A stretch of DNA of 64,000 nucleotides from the NCBI GenBank assembly GCA_030435675.1, contig CM059624.1:8580769-8644768 (forward strand), in the 5' to 3' direction. A program made the position numbers and the translations under genes. Positions 11,731 through 23,154 of the stretch are shown one piece after another (position 1 is the first letter of the stretch; every line of letters starts with the position of its first letter). The notes below the pieces were generated by a model. It did not search any database. It had not been told where the DNA came from and saw nothing but the letters and a program-made list of their open reading frames with translations. The stretch comes from Steinernema hermaphroditum (Eukaryota; Nematoda; Chromadorea; Rhabditida; Steinernematidae).

Positions 11731-12440
11731 ACCTGTAAAAACAAATGGTCAAGCACGAAGCACTATGATTACGAGAGAATTTACAATAATTCACGAAAGG
11801 ACAATGGGCGAGAGTCGCGACATCTCTACAGTTTCAAGATCGATTCGGCACACCTAGCGGACTCAGCGTACAAGATATAGGAGTCATGAGAAAAGAGAAA
11901 AAAATGTAAATCACACGCGAAATTGAAAGGCGACCTTAGTTAGAAACGAAATTCTTCTTCGAATCAGTAAGAAACCTGGTGCAAACAAGAAACGCGGAAT
12001 GTACAAGGACTTTGGGAAGGTTCTGAAAGCGGCAATACTTATTTGGACACCAAAAATCACCAAAATTAAGAATACGAATAACTTCAAACACATCGCTTTT
12101 TGGGCCACGCGCTGAGAATTTCATACGTCGCCGTCGGGGAGCGACGCGAGGCGTCCAAAATACGGTAGTTTTAGCGAAAGATCGCTGCAGGACGCACGTT
12201 TCATGAATGTGCGCAATCCGTGGTTCGGCACTACACAGAAAAGCTGTACGTAGGGTGGCGAGTTCACGAAAAACCCCAGTCCATATGCGGTCTGCAGGCG
12301 CGGCGTCTACACAAGCCGTCTCTGTCTGCTTTCACGTGTCTGTAGACAGACATGAGGGTTTTTAACCGGCTTGGAGCCGTCCCGACGGTGTTTCTGGACG
12401 TGCCGTCGTCACGAGTGGTCGAGAGCTGCTAGAAGACGGG
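11731..12440. other. Divergent intergenic region upstream of rpl-38 and the SDS22 gene
   Basis: Must contain both promoters. AT-rich near 11,880-12,120, GC-rich nearer the SDS22 gene. No gene or named motif seen beyond one copy of the TACGGTA heptamer near 12,162. Confidence 0.3.
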
Positions 12441-13547
12441 ATGATGCCAACCGCCAGTCAAAAGCACGACTTGGAACTGATGACACCTGAGGAGTACTAC
12501 AAGCTGAAGGAGAGCGGCTTCCATGAGGAACCGGAAACGATCGAGGTGGACGAGAACACGCTGGAGATCGACTTCACGCGGCGTCGAATTCAGAAGATCG
12601 AAGGCTTCGAGTTTCTGAAGTGCATCAAGTCGCTCTGTCTGCGCTGGAATCTGATCTCGAAGATAGAAAATGTCAGCATGCTAAGCACCCTCACGGAGCT
12701 CGACCTGTATGACAACCAGGTTTGTTTCAGTGAGTGGCAGTGTTTATGTGATTCTTTTCAGATTGCAGTAATCGAAAATCTCGACGGTTTGGTGAACTTG
12801 CAGACTCTTGACCTTTCTTTCAATCGCATCGTGAAGCTGCAGAATCTCAGTAACTTGCCGAAGCTGAAGACTGCGTATTTTGTGCACAACAAGATCGAGA
12901 AGATCGAAGGACTCGAGAAGGTAAATGGAACTCCCTCTCGATCTCACTTCATTTCGCGTATTAAGCTCACGAATCTGGAATATCTCGAGCTAGGCGATAA
13001 CCGCATTAAAAAGATCGAAAATCTGGAAGCAAACACTAAGCTGCAACGGCTGTTTTTGGGAGCTAACCAGATTAAGGAGATGGAGAACCTTGCTCATCTA
13101 ACCAACCTTGAGGTTCTCAGTCTTCCTGCGAACGCCATCCAGACCGTCCAAGGCATTGAAAAGCTGCTGAACCTTCGTGAACTCTACCTTTCACAGAACG
13201 GAATCGCCGAGATCACCGGTCTTGAAGCAAACAAAAAACTCGAGATCCTCGATTTGAATCACAATCGCCTTCGTAAAATCGCCAACGTCCGTCACCTTCA
13301 ACGTCTCACTGATTTTTGGGCTAAACAAAACAACGTAAGAGGAGGAACACTAGTCCTATTTATCATTATGATTTTCCAGATCACCAACTGGGCCGATCTC
13401 GGTGAATTGGCAGCTCTTCCCCAGCTATCCCTGGTTTATCTAGACTTCAACCCTATCTCTAAGGAAACCAATTATCGCAGCAAAGCAATTCGTCTGCTGC
13501 CGCAGGTCCTGCGCATCGATGCTGTCCCTTGCCGCTTCCAGAAGTAG
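12441..13547 (+). CDS. sds-22: SDS22-type leucine-rich-repeat regulator of protein phosphatase 1
   Basis: Binds the PP1 catalytic subunit and helps its maturation and inhibition. Four exons, 12441-12719, 12762-12920, 12966-13334 and 13380-13547, give 324 residues, typical for the family. About eleven SDS22-class LRRs of 22 residues are visible, each with an L-x-x-L-x-L-x-x-N-x-I-x-x-I/L pattern, for example LTELDLYDNQ, LEYLELGDNRIKKIENLEA and LRELYLSQNGIAEI. The LRR cap at the end reads PQVLRIDAVPC. Two ATGs stand at the start (12441 and 12444). The intron 2 acceptor is ttaag rather than cag, but phase holds. Confidence 0.95.
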   Translation: MMPTASQKHDLELMTPEEYYKLKESGFHEEPETIEVDENTLEIDFTRRRIQKIEGFEFLKCIKSLCLRWNLISKIENVSMLSTLTELDLYDNQVCFSEWQCLCDSFQIAVIENLDGLVNLQTLDLSFNRIVKLQNLSNLPKLKTAYFVHNKIEKIEGLEKVNGTPSRSHFISRIKLTNLEYLELGDNRIKKIENLEANTKLQRLFLGANQIKEMENLAHLTNLEVLSLPANAIQTVQGIEKLLNLRELYLSQNGIAEITGLEANKKLEILDLNHNRLRKIANVRHLQRLTDFWAKQNNVRGGTLVLFIIMIFQITNWADLGELAALPQLSLVYLDFNPISKETNYRSKAIRLLPQVLRIDAVPCRFQK

Positions 13548-13711
13548 ATTGTCTTCAGTGGTACGGCGTTACAGATCAAAATCACGTTCAATATATTTAT
13601 CTTAAATTAAATCATACCGGATTCACAAATGTAGTAAAAAATAAATAATGTTGTCTGGAAACCGTAGCCCGAACGCCGAGTCTTTTGAGTATCAATCAGG
13701 AATGACGTTGC

Positions 13712-14905
13712 TCAGTCTTTATGCAGAGCATCGTAATGGCCTGGAGTGAAGAGCACCGTCAGTCTCGGATCATCATCGCCATCCACGATGAAATTATAGA
13801 AAGGTTGTCCATTTGGGGCTGCGCTCTGATCCAGATACTCGACTCGTATGGAAAGATCTGAAAAAGAAAAAAAGGAAAAAGTGGCGTGTTGCAGTGACCG
13901 TTCTTACTTAAAGCATGCGAAAGTCCAACAACCACAAGATGGTCGGCTTCTTTCCACATCGGTTCGACCTCATGCTCACAGAAGTCCTTCATTGAGCTGT
14001 ACTCCGTGAGAAAAGGCGCGAAGTCTTCCTCTTTCTCTCTCAAGAACGTTGCGGCGAGAAGCCTAAAATTATCTACATACACTTCTATAAAGCACACTTC
14101 TAGGCGAACCTGAAAAATGATACAAAGTAATTCGATGCAGCATCGTTTGTCAGATCACTGAGAAGGGCAGTGATGTCCCTATCGCCCCTCCTGATGGAGT
14201 TCAGAGCTTCGGTGAACTAAATGGGCACATCATTACTCAACGTTATGGAAGGAATGACGAACGAAGTCGCAGATATCCTGGACGGTGAACTCCGTGTATC
14301 CGAGCTGAACGATGCGCTTGAACCAGTCATTGAACCAACGATCGGAAAACCGATCAAACAGAGCCTGATCCTTCACCATGGCGTCAAAAAGTACGGAGAG
14401 CACAGCTCGATAGAAGCAGTTACCATCGCGCCGAGTGAACTGGATGTGTTTGTACCGCTCTGCCAGCTCCTAAAATGTATAACCACCGGTTAGCCTCGAC
14501 GGAGCGAACGTTGCGACGTACCGTAGCCTTTTGACGGAACTGCGAGCCCTCACTGTACTTGGTGACAAGTTCTTCCATAGGAAGCTTGTCAGTCACTAGA
14601 GGGAGCTTCTTCGTCTCCTGTTCGATCTCGTCTTGCTGTCGCTGCATGTTCAACATCTCCTCCTGGTCGGCCTCACAGTAGGCATCTGTGCTTTCCTGGT
14701 CGAATGAAGAACTGTCGTATACGGGAGATGCGGAGGGACTCTGGCTGCCGCCGACCACGCGGAACTGCATCGGCCTGACCACTTGGATGGGGACGTTCCT
14801 GCCGGTCTCGGAAGCGGACGCACCAGCGGCCTGGTTGACCGACTCGGGCGACCCAGCAGTGGCCGATTCGCTCTGCAGAGGATCGCAGTTATCGTCGACG
14901 GGCAT
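13712..14905 (-). CDS. otub-1: Otubain (OTUB1-type) deubiquitinating cysteine protease
   Basis: Cleaves ubiquitin chains (Lys48 preference in the family) and can restrain E2 enzymes. Five exons, 14905-14522, 14469-14263, 14216-14110, 14062-13908 and 13857-13712, give 332 residues. Exon 2 has the catalytic DGNCFYRA motif; exon 5 ends with TPGHYDAL carrying the catalytic His. CEHEVEPMWKEADH in exon 4 is the OTUB1 signature. The N-terminus is an acidic, Ser-rich extension of about 110 residues. The donor at 14262 (gttcgt) is weak, but reading on would meet a stop. An orphan acceptor lies 7 b before the ATG, suggesting trans-splicing. Confidence 0.94.
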
Positions 14906-15518
14906 GGTTATCCTGAAAAGAGGCATTTAGAGTCGAAGAATAGCACTCTCTGGAAACTGCCGCCGCGCCGTCTGTGGACAGCGAGCCGCGAGAAGCGCCA
15001 CTTCAAGACTGTCACCCGCTCGCTCGCTTCAACACCTGCAGGGAAATCCCTTCAAGAGTTCCCCTCTCGAGGGAGGGAGCTTCGCCTCGACCCCGGGTTC
15101 AAATCCTGGTCCGGTGTTGAGCTCCTTCGCGTAGAAAGTCAGACAGAAGGTGGTCACACTGATCTGATTGACATCATGGACCTTGATGCGCATTGAAGCA
15201 TCGCAACCGCGCCGATGGTGAAATCACGCGAATCCGGGTTCTCGACTCTGACTTCGACTCGGGACTTGGATTCCATTTTTCAGGTACCATGATCCTCACG
15301 AGTTGGGCAACTCTTGAGCTATATACACAAATCAGTGACCAGTAACATGTCGACTGCACCGAAGAGCTCACTGAATTACTATGCATGTATGCAGATGCAG
15401 CGCCAAATGTGATTCTTGAAACAATTTGTGAAGCACCACCGACCCACCATTGGGACTATTCGAAAAATAATGCACTTTGCAGACTGTCTCAAACCCCTTT
15501 TTGACATTTCTGCGGACC
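14906..15518. other. Intergenic spacer upstream of the otubain gene
   Basis: Holds the otubain promoter region. A T-arm-like sequence near 15,100 was examined and not accepted as a tRNA. No coding signal. Confidence 0.3.
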
Positions 15519-16358
15519 AAGTGAGGGCGTTGGTGGAGAAAATATCCCTGCGAGAAAATATCCCGCGAGAAAATATCCCGGGAGAAAATATCCCGCGAGA
15601 AAATATCCCTGCGAGAAAATATCCCAGCTATGGCAATAGTCTTCTGTTCTTCGGCAAATGCATCACAAAGACAGCCTCTTTTCGCGTTGGGCGGCCTACC
15701 TTCTATAGTTTGAAAATTAGGGAACTGTCTGGAATGGGCAAACGAGTCAAATGAGTTTTTTTTTTGCACCATCGATCCCGTCAATCGTTCGCTCCGCACA
15801 AGCTCTCTCATCTCTCGTTATGGATAATCTAGGATCCGCTTATTTTCGCAGATTGCAGTCTACAAATTCAGACTGCGGGCGTGCGAAGCGAGCCCCGTAT
15901 TCATTTTTGTGCTTAGCCTAACATCCAGGCTTGGCTTAGGCAAACCCCAGCTTGGCTTAGGCTCCGGCTTAGGACTATGCCTATGATGTTTAAGCGAGCC
16001 CGAAGGGCCCTGTTGTCTTGACGGCTTCGCTGATATCCTAGTACTTCTGAAGGTCTAAATTCCAACTTATGGAGTTCTGAATTCATTTTACAGGCGATCT
16101 ACCCCATTTCTAACCCGATTTTTACTTTAATCCTGCTTCGGTGGATCACAGAAGTGTGGAGAGTGACTACAACAGAAGAGAAGGAAGAAACTGCTAAAAT
16201 CAAGCACCCGAAGAAGCAGCAGAGCGTAAGCGCAAGGGAAATGAGTATGACTTGCTGCCATAGCTGGGATATTTTCTCGCAGGGATATTTTCTCACAGGG
16301 ATATTTTCTCCCGGGATATTTTCTCGCAGGGATATTTTCTCACATAATCAAGTGAGGG
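15519..16358. mobile_element. Foldback MULE-like MITE, copy A, with 9-b target duplication
   Basis: The element proper is 15528-16349 and is flanked by the 9-b direct repeat AAGTGAGGG (15519-15527 and 16350-16358). Its arms are inverted minisatellites: five units of GCGAGAAAATATCCC at 15,536-15,625 and the reverse complement at 16,268-16,345. The inner parts also mirror each other (AGCTATGGCA after the left arm, its complement before the right arm). The centre has a subrepeat rich in GGCTTAGGC that recurs at 32,880-33,110. No transposase is seen. A 9-b duplication is typical of Mutator-like transposition; that assignment is an inference from size only. Confidence 0.8.
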
Positions 16359-16969
16359 GGACCGGACGCACAAAGTAGATAGAAGTGGACGGAGGGACAC
16401 ATGGAGCCCCTTGGCTGATGCACCGATTGCAAGACAACGATGAACTTTTGTGACGCTGACGCTCCGTGTGACTTTCGACGTTAGCCCAGGGTAAAGGGTA
16501 AAGGACGAGTAAAGGAACTCTTCAGCATACTTCAGATCGTCGCAATGAAACTTGAAAGGTAAAAGTTGATCCAAGAGCAATATCAAGTTTGAGAGCGTGG
16601 TCCGGATAACACATGCTTCTTTCCAGTTTCGTATATTGGATAATTTGAAAAATTGTGCCGATGTCCACGAAATGCCTCCTTGAGACCAGGACCTTTTGTT
16701 TATCTTGTGTCAAATGGTCCCCATCATTGAACTAGAGAGTGTTCAGCTGTGCATAGGTGTTTTCGAGGTCCCTTTCGGCAAACTCCGGCAGTCGTTTCCC
16801 CAATTAATGTCACCGTCTTCGGTCGTTGTTTGTTCGGGGTGCCCAAAAGAGTGTCGGGAACGCGGGCGGAGATTCATCATCGCCGAACTGCGCAACAATT
16901 TACAACTCTCCGCCCGTCGACTCTTCCGACGACCTGACTGCCACTTCCCCTTTCGTCGCTGCGAGAAGG
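16359..16969. other. Spacer upstream of the 3-hydroxyanthranilate dioxygenase gene
   Basis: No coding feature is convincing. An in-frame upstream ATG at 16,826 would lengthen the next protein by 48 residues of no recognisable type. Promoter presumed here. Confidence 0.3.
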
Positions 16970-18062
16970 ATGGCTGTCGTGCACGGCATCGTCGAGTGGA
17001 TCGAGGCCAACAAGAAGGACTTCGAGCCCCCCGTCTGCAACAAATGCATGTATGTTTACGGGCTACTGTAGGCACGGTAGACGTGTGGGACTGCAGGTTC
17101 TCGGACCAGCTGAAGGTGTTCTTCGTGGGAGGACCCAACAGTCGAAAGGACTACCACCTTGAGGAGGGCGAGGAGGTACCCCTGGCCGGCGGGCCTGGCT
17201 AAGGCCCCTTTCTTCAGCTCTTCTACCAGTTCGACGGCGACATGGTGCTGAAGGTGGTGGAAAACGGCGAATTCAAGGACGTCGCCATCAAACAGGGCGA
17301 GATGTTCTTGCTGCCCGGACGCGTGGAGCACTCCCCCCAGCGCTTCGAGGGGACCATGGGCTGTGTGGTCGAACGGACCCGCAAGCCTAACGAGATGGAC
17401 TGCCTGAGGTGCCTACAGATGGAACCTCGCCAACCGAGTGATCCCTAGGTACTTCTGCGATTCGTCCAAGGAGCGTCTATGGGAGCGTTGGGTTCACCTG
17501 AAGGACGTGGTCAAAGACCTTCCACCACTGATCAAGGCGTTTCACAGCAGCGAAGCGTGCAAAACCGGAAAACCCGACGCGAGCTCCTTCGTGGTGGCGG
17601 CGCCCTTCGAGCCCGTTGCCCGCTCCCTCGAGAAACCCGTCAACCTGGAGAAGTTCATTGAAGAGCACCTTCCACAGCTCGAGTAAGCCTCTTCGCCTGG
17701 TTCGGGTTGAGTGAAAGTGCTTAGGAAGGGGCCGGTGCCTGTGTTCGACTCGGCGAAGTACTCAACCCAAGTCCTCCTTTTCGGGAGAGGAAAACACTCG
17801 ATTCCGTCCGGCGAGGGCGAAACCATTGTCTTCCAACAGGTTCCTGCCCCTCTTTGGCTTCTCACGTCCTAGAGTTGCAGCGCGGATCGAGCAAGGTGGC
17901 TGTAGAGGGGAAGGAGAGTGGCGTCACCGCCTTCCACATCAGTCGAGTCCCCAATGGCAAAGGGTGAGAAGTGTTTACCGGCATCGTGCTCTCAAAACAA
18001 CGTTCAGATGTGACTTGACGGTCGAAGAAGGCGTCGCCGTGGTCGTCAAGATGGTCGCCTAA
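16970..18062 (+). CDS. haao-1: 3-hydroxyanthranilate 3,4-dioxygenase
   Basis: Cytosolic non-haem iron cupin that opens the ring of 3-hydroxyanthranilate in the kynurenine-to-quinolinate (NAD) pathway. Seven exons, 16970-17049, 17097-17175, 17218-17408, 17449-17682, 17725-17839, 17875-17963 and 18008-18062, give 280 residues, the usual length. The iron ligands are in place: DYHLEEGEE (His and Glu) and [10 protein letters not shown] (His). The catalytic core GGPNSRK and the loop [12 protein letters not shown] are conserved, and the second cupin half [18 protein letters not shown] follows. The acceptor before exon 6 must be read as ctagag to keep phase; that junction could shift by two bases. 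Confidence 0.94.
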
Positions 18063-18164
18063 GCCTCATCGCCGACGGCGTCTGTGGGCGGTGTTGTGAA
18101 TGGTGATTTCGATTCCATCGGCGATTTTATCTGAACTACCGTATATAGCTTCTCAATAAACATG

Positions 18165-20212
18165 CTACCCACCGGTGACCTTCTCTGGTACTTCGCGGTG
18201 CCCCGACTTGAAGCCGGGCTTCCAGAAGAAGAGGTCGTCCCACTCGTCCTCCTCTTCCTCTTCTTCTTCATCTTGTTCCTCGGAGTCCTCCTCCGCCCAC
18301 AGAGAGGGCTTCGCTGGGGTCGGCATCGGAGTAGTCGTCGTGGTCGTGGTTGTGGGGGGAGTCGTCGTGGGTTCGGCTCTGGTGGTGGTGGTAGTAGTGA
18401 GCGCCGGAGAAGTGGTAGTGGTTGTGGTGGTAATTGCGGTGGTAGTGGGGAGCTCCTTCTGCTCCTGGACGCGTCTCCGATGCTCCTCCATCTGCTGCTT
18501 GTGGATCATTTCTCGCATCCGTTGCCTCTGCGCCTGCTTCTCGAGGCGAAGTCGGGTGAAGTGGTCGACTCCTCTCGCATCGCTGGAAGAGTCGGCGCCA
18601 GTCTCCGCTACAATATCCACGGAATCCTTTTCATCCTCTTCGCTCTTCGGCTCCTCCACCGTCTTTTCCTCCTCGATCGTGTTTGCTCCTACCGTAGTCG
18701 CAGCCTCGACGTGCTTGTTCTCGGCACTGTGGCCAGCGGCTTCTTCGATTCCCGGTCGAGGACTGTCGGCCTCCTCGAAGTCTTCGTCGTCGGCGTACTC
18801 GTAGTCATCGAAGTTGAGAATCTGGTTCACCGGCCGGAACATGCTCATGTTGTGCTGTGCGGCGATGGTCTGTGTCGTCGAGACGAGCTGCTCCTCGGGC
18901 ATCGCCTCCGCCGTCTTCGTGATGTTCATGGCCGGACGCCTCGCCGGCGCGGCTGGCACCACGTGATTCGCCTCCCTCTCAGCCTCAGAACGGGCCCACC
19001 CGCCGAATACGCCAGGGTTCCTCCGCTTGGGAGGATTTAAGAAGACATCGACGGGGGCGACCCTCTGGTCCGGGGCCCGGTGCCTGTTCAGGTCCTCCAG
19101 GGTCCTCCGGGAGACGACGAAGTAGCGACCCTGCGAGGGGACGCGACTGACGATGTGCTGCTGCTGCGAGTAGGTGACCACGTTACGCTGATCGTCGATC
19201 TGCTGTTGGAAAGCGTTCCCGGACGGCGGCAGAGGGTGCTGCGTCTGGAGCAGCTTCATGCGGCGCGCCATATCCTTCTTCCACAGCTTCTTCTTCCTCC
19301 GGTACTCCTCGGCGTTGAAAGGTCTCGGAGTGACGCGCCGCGGCGCCGCGTAGATTGGCTGCTGCACGTGGTGCTGCCGGGTGCCGGCTACCCTCCGGAG
19401 TACGGGCACCACGTCGCCCGGCAGAAGCCTGATCTGACCGTACTAAACATACGCAGATCACATCAGAGGGGACTCGTTCTAGGCCTACATGGCTGGTTTC
19501 AGGGGCGTGGGCGGCGAAGCGCTGGCGCTCGTTCTCCGCAGCCGCGAGGCGCTGCTCCCGTTGGCGCGCCTTCAGCTGCTCCTTCTTCTGCCGCTCCAGC
19601 TCCGCATCGGCCTCTATGGTGCCTTCGGGAGCTTCAATGGCGAACTGCCCGCACACCTCCATGCAGTGGGGGTAGGAGTAGTAGCGGTTCGAGTTGCCGC
19701 CGCACCCGCTCCACCAGCTGCACACGCAGCGCTTCTTGGCAGGGTCGAAGTACCTAAACGGGAGTGAGAGGCCTGTTCACTGAAGGGTACCATCGCTCGA
19801 TGTCGGCAAAACAGTTCCCGGGGTCGTGGGGCTGGAAGCAGCGGTGGCGAGGCGTGGACTCCACGGGCTCCTCATAGGGACAAGTGGCCGAGCATTCTAG
19901 AGACGCCAATTGTTTGTTGAAGAACTGTCGGATACTTGCCTTCGGCCGAGTCGAAGCGGTTCTCATTCCCTCCGCACTGGCTGAAGTAAAAGGGGCGGCA
20001 TTTGTGGATATACCGGTCGTAGTGGTACTTGATCACGAACTGCTCCTGAACAGATGCTGTCAAGAAAGTCCCTCTCGTGCAGTGCAGTTCACCTTGCAAG
20101 TGCCGCGATCGGGGTCGTGGTTGCATCGCGGATTCCGGTGGAGCTGCTGGGCCTCCGTGGAGCCGCCGACGAGGAGGGCGCCGACGACCGCCCAGAGGAT
20201 CGTCTTCTGCAT
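18165..20212 (-). CDS. Secreted two-Kunitz-domain protein with long coiled-coil, Thr-rich and acidic tail
   Basis: Five exons, 20212-20093, 20045-19940, 19896-19791, 19753-19489 and 19442-18165, give 624 residues. A signal peptide (TILWAVVGALLVGGSTEA) is followed by two Kunitz modules: the first with CRPFYFSQCGGNENRF in exon 2, the second with CVCSWWSGCGGNSNRY in exon 4. Kunitz domains usually inhibit serine proteases, and in nematodes such proteins often act in cuticle remodelling; the substrate is unknown here. A charged helical stretch (ELERQKKEQLKARQREQ), an acidic region, a poly-Thr run near 18,430-18,330 (suited to O-glycosylation) and an acidic block follow. Intron 2 has a GC donor (G|gcaag). 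The antisense strand has a long chance ORF caused by the biased composition. Confidence 0.88.
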
Positions 20213-20872
20213 GGCTGACGCCACAACTGCAACAGAACCGTTTTTGTCGGCGCGATAAGGAGGCGACCAGGGGAGCGAAAAAAGTCGCGTTCGTTCGTTA
20301 ATCCGGCCGATATGAGTAATTGGCCGGGGGTGGCACCTGCCGGGCAAAATATCGTCCACCGCCGGCCGTTCTATTAATCTTAAGGACGAGCAGGAAGGGA
20401 AAGGTGAGTGCAGGCGCTCGCGGCGATGTAGGGCCCGACGGTGCGGGGCTCCGCCGCCTCGGCCGCTGTAAAGTCTTGCAACAAGCCGGACCGACGATCA
20501 CGCATGTGTCATCACGATGAGATCGCCGGAATCTGGTGGTGGGTCGAGGAGACGACGGCCTTGCGCGGTCACACATGGCACTGTGGACAAAAGAAAGCGA
20601 CAGATGTCCCGAAGAGGCTCGTCGATCCGGGAACTATCACGTCGGCACTTTAGGGCTGCAACGCTACAGAAGCACATATGGTTCTTCCCGGGTCCCGCCC
20701 CTCGGCGCAGAGGACATAAAATTTCGCGGCGGCAGCTGTCACAACAACTCTTTTTTTTTGAGAACATCTTGAATGGGCCCCCAGGAAATGGCGTTTTTAT
20801 TGAAGGGTATGTACAAAGTGAAATATGCACATCGGCGTTTGACCCGTTTCCGCTCAAATGGGCCTCCGGAAT
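20213..20872. other. Spacer between the Kunitz gene start and the ATG5 gene end
   Basis: Holds the Kunitz gene promoter on the right side of its start and the ATG5 3' untranslated region. No coding signal that I trust. Confidence 0.3.
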
Positions 20873-21839
20873 TCAGTTCCTCTCCTGCTTGCTGACGAGA
20901 GCCACGTGCACGAAGTTGTCCGGGTAGGCGTAGTTACGCGCCAGCCACTGGGCAGAGGCGTCGGGAGGGAGAACGACCCCGTAGGAGACCAGCTCGAAGG
21001 CGGAGACGTCGACGTCAGCGCCCTTCAGGCACTTCACGCAGTCCGCCAGCGTTCTCCTCGCTCCATTCTCGTCGTTCGGGGCGATGCGAATCTGCTTGAA
21101 CGGAGCATCCTTCTGAAAGGCCACAGGCTGTTTAGGGAGTGAAGACGGAGCGTACCTCGTAGAATCGCATCGGCATGTACTTCATGTCGCCACAGAGCTT
21201 TTTGTTCACCTCCCAGAACTGATCGAAGCGATCTGGAATAGCACTCACTAAAGACCTTCTCAAAGCAACCTACCATTCATGAGGCCCTCCCACATCTGCT
21301 TGTGCTCCTGCATCTTCATCTCCTTCATGATCATCCGCTCATGCTTCAGGCAGTCTGCCTCCTTCACAGAATGCATGAAGTTCGCCTCCACGGAGTCGGC
21401 GCCCACTTTCACGGAGAAGCCGGACGGAGGGCTCTGAAACTGCGCGGTTAGGGGCTGACGAGACGTGGGACCTACCGAGAGCTTCACGGTAACTGCCCAG
21501 GGGAGGTACGGAGTGTGCTCCTGGACGGTGAGCATGTCGTAGAGGACTCCGATGGGGTAGTTCCACTTCAGGGCAGTTCCATCGCACTCGAGCCAGGCGC
21601 TCGAAGGATCCAGGTCGTTCGTCATCGTGTTGAAGTGGGCGATCACCTCTCTCATCACCAGAGGAAAGTACGTCGACCGTGACAGCATCGTCTAAAGCAG
21701 GAATCTCAAGAAGGGCTCCGGGCGTCGCTCTTACGAAGTACGGCTCGGTGTGGTGTCCGACGTCGTGGTCAAGACGGAACTGCACCGGGATTCGGAGTTC
21801 CCACACCTTCCGCATGACCTCGTAGTCCTGGGACGACAT
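20873..21839 (-). CDS. atg-5: Autophagy protein ATG5
   Basis: Conjugated by ATG12 and, with ATG16, forms the E3-like complex that lipidates LC3/GABARAP on forming autophagosomes. Five exons, 21839-21735, 21691-21476, 21433-21274, 21232-21156 and 21112-20873, give 265 residues (human ATG5 has 275). Recognisable blocks: VWELRIPVQF at the start, GTALKWNYPIGVLYDM, NFMHSVKEADCLKHE with the Lys that accepts ATG12, QMWEGLMNDRFDQFW across introns 3-4, and the end block YAYPDNFVHVALVSK. Every splice junction keeps phase. Confidence 0.95.
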
Positions 21840-23154
21840 CTCCGGTCTCTGAAAAGGGCGCTAGTGGAAACAGGTCCTGACAACGCTGCCAGCAGAGATT
21901 ATGTGATGCACAACAAACAAGGGCTAAACATGCACGACCACAGAGTGGAGTGACTCTTCCTCAGGCTAAGCGTTGCAAGAACCCAAGCAGTTCTTATGTG
22001 TCACCTTTTGCGGGGACACAGGGAGACTGAACGACTCATTTAAATAGACACTCGGTTGGGATTGCAATGCCACCGGCTCTGACCAATGCGACGCCGGTCT
22101 GGCGCCAAACGCCTGCCCCGGAAGCCCGATTGGGGTATTTGCACATGGAAAACCTTGAAATACATAAGGACTCTGTGGACACGTGCATCCCGAGAAGAGC
22201 CAACTCACAGTCCTATGAGTGATTGGCCTCTTTTTTCGGATAAAAAGTAATTTCAAAAAGAAGTCTCATCCTAAGCATGCGTTTCTGATCAAACAGAGGA
22301 CTACCGTAGAGATCGCACTACACTGCAGCGCAAAGCTATAGGGTCACCCCGGTGTGTTTCTGGCTCTGTCACTTTCCGCAGCTTCCCGGAGAAACCGGCA
22401 TGCGCATGTGGTAGACCGAAGGTACAAACGAAGAGCGAGTGGAGGTTGGTCGGAGCAATTTACCTGGTGTGTGGATCGTAGGCAGCCATGCGTAAAAACG
22501 TTAATAAGGCTGTACTTTATCATTCAAAAGTGTACAGGATTACCGGAGGAATGGCGCTGTTTCTCGGCACTTCTGTGACAGCGGTCGCGTCAGGGTTCAG
22601 GGAACACCTGTGATCTGTGGTCTCCAGTTGATCTTTCGTTTCTTTTCTGAAGTTCCTTCCTCTGAACAGACGGCCACATTAGTGGCTGTGAGAAGTGCTA
22701 ATGTCCCTCCGGAGATCTTATCGCGAGGGCGCCTTCACGGTCTGACAAGTTGGTCGTTTTTATTTTCGGTGTTGACGTCGAAATCTTGTCGATTTTATCG
22801 ACGCGTAACCCAATCAAGGGCTTATGCTCTGTTCCGCTCCTTCATCACTTCTTGTTTGTCGGCGAAAGTGAAATGGACGTTCGAATTTCTGATCGGCGAT
22901 CACACGACGTTTATGCAAGAGGCGCTGCAGGCGCTCGGGAATCCCTGCAATCGGATCGCCGAATTATGAGTGCGCACGGGCAATTATGGTGCGCGAGCGA
23001 TCCAGCACGTGGCCCTCGAGCCTCCATTTATCAGCATTATTTAAGGGGGCGGTGCCTCCCTCCGACGCTGTCTGCGGCGACACCGAAGTGGCGATGATAG
23101 GCTAGCGCGTGTTTGGAGACACTCCGACAACGGTGCAAACACTCCGTCGGCACG
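21840..23154. other. 1.3-kb intergenic region
   Basis: Lies between divergent ATG5 and CUB-protein genes. ORFs up to 119 codons occur on the plus strand (22,610-22,969) but show no domain, no good splice context and no composition typical of the neighbouring genes. A TATTTAAG sequence followed by a GC box-like stretch at about 23,036-23,052 precedes the CUB gene by about 100 b and could be its core promoter. Confidence 0.35.

Noticed and set aside
15040..15125. Possible tRNA (T-arm-like CCGGGTTCAAATCCTGG)
   Set aside because: No matching acceptor strand, D-arm or anticodon arm upstream at the right distance.
15368..15811. 147-codon minus-strand ORF with repeated FSRDIFSRDI pattern
   Set aside because: Produced by the GCGAGAAAATATCCC minisatellite arm; the same pattern occurs at 27,402-27,764 and 28,748-29,261.
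16826..16969. N-terminal extension of the 3-hydroxyanthranilate dioxygenase
   Set aside because: The ATG at 16970 gives the normal family start and length; the upstream stretch has no similarity and no leader features.
18162..19040. 292-codon plus-strand ORF
   Set aside because: Antisense shadow of the Thr/Glu-rich tail of the Kunitz protein; low-complexity composition keeps it open.
22610..22969. 119-codon plus-strand ORF upstream of the CUB gene
   Set aside because: No signal peptide, no domain and no splice context; likely chance.
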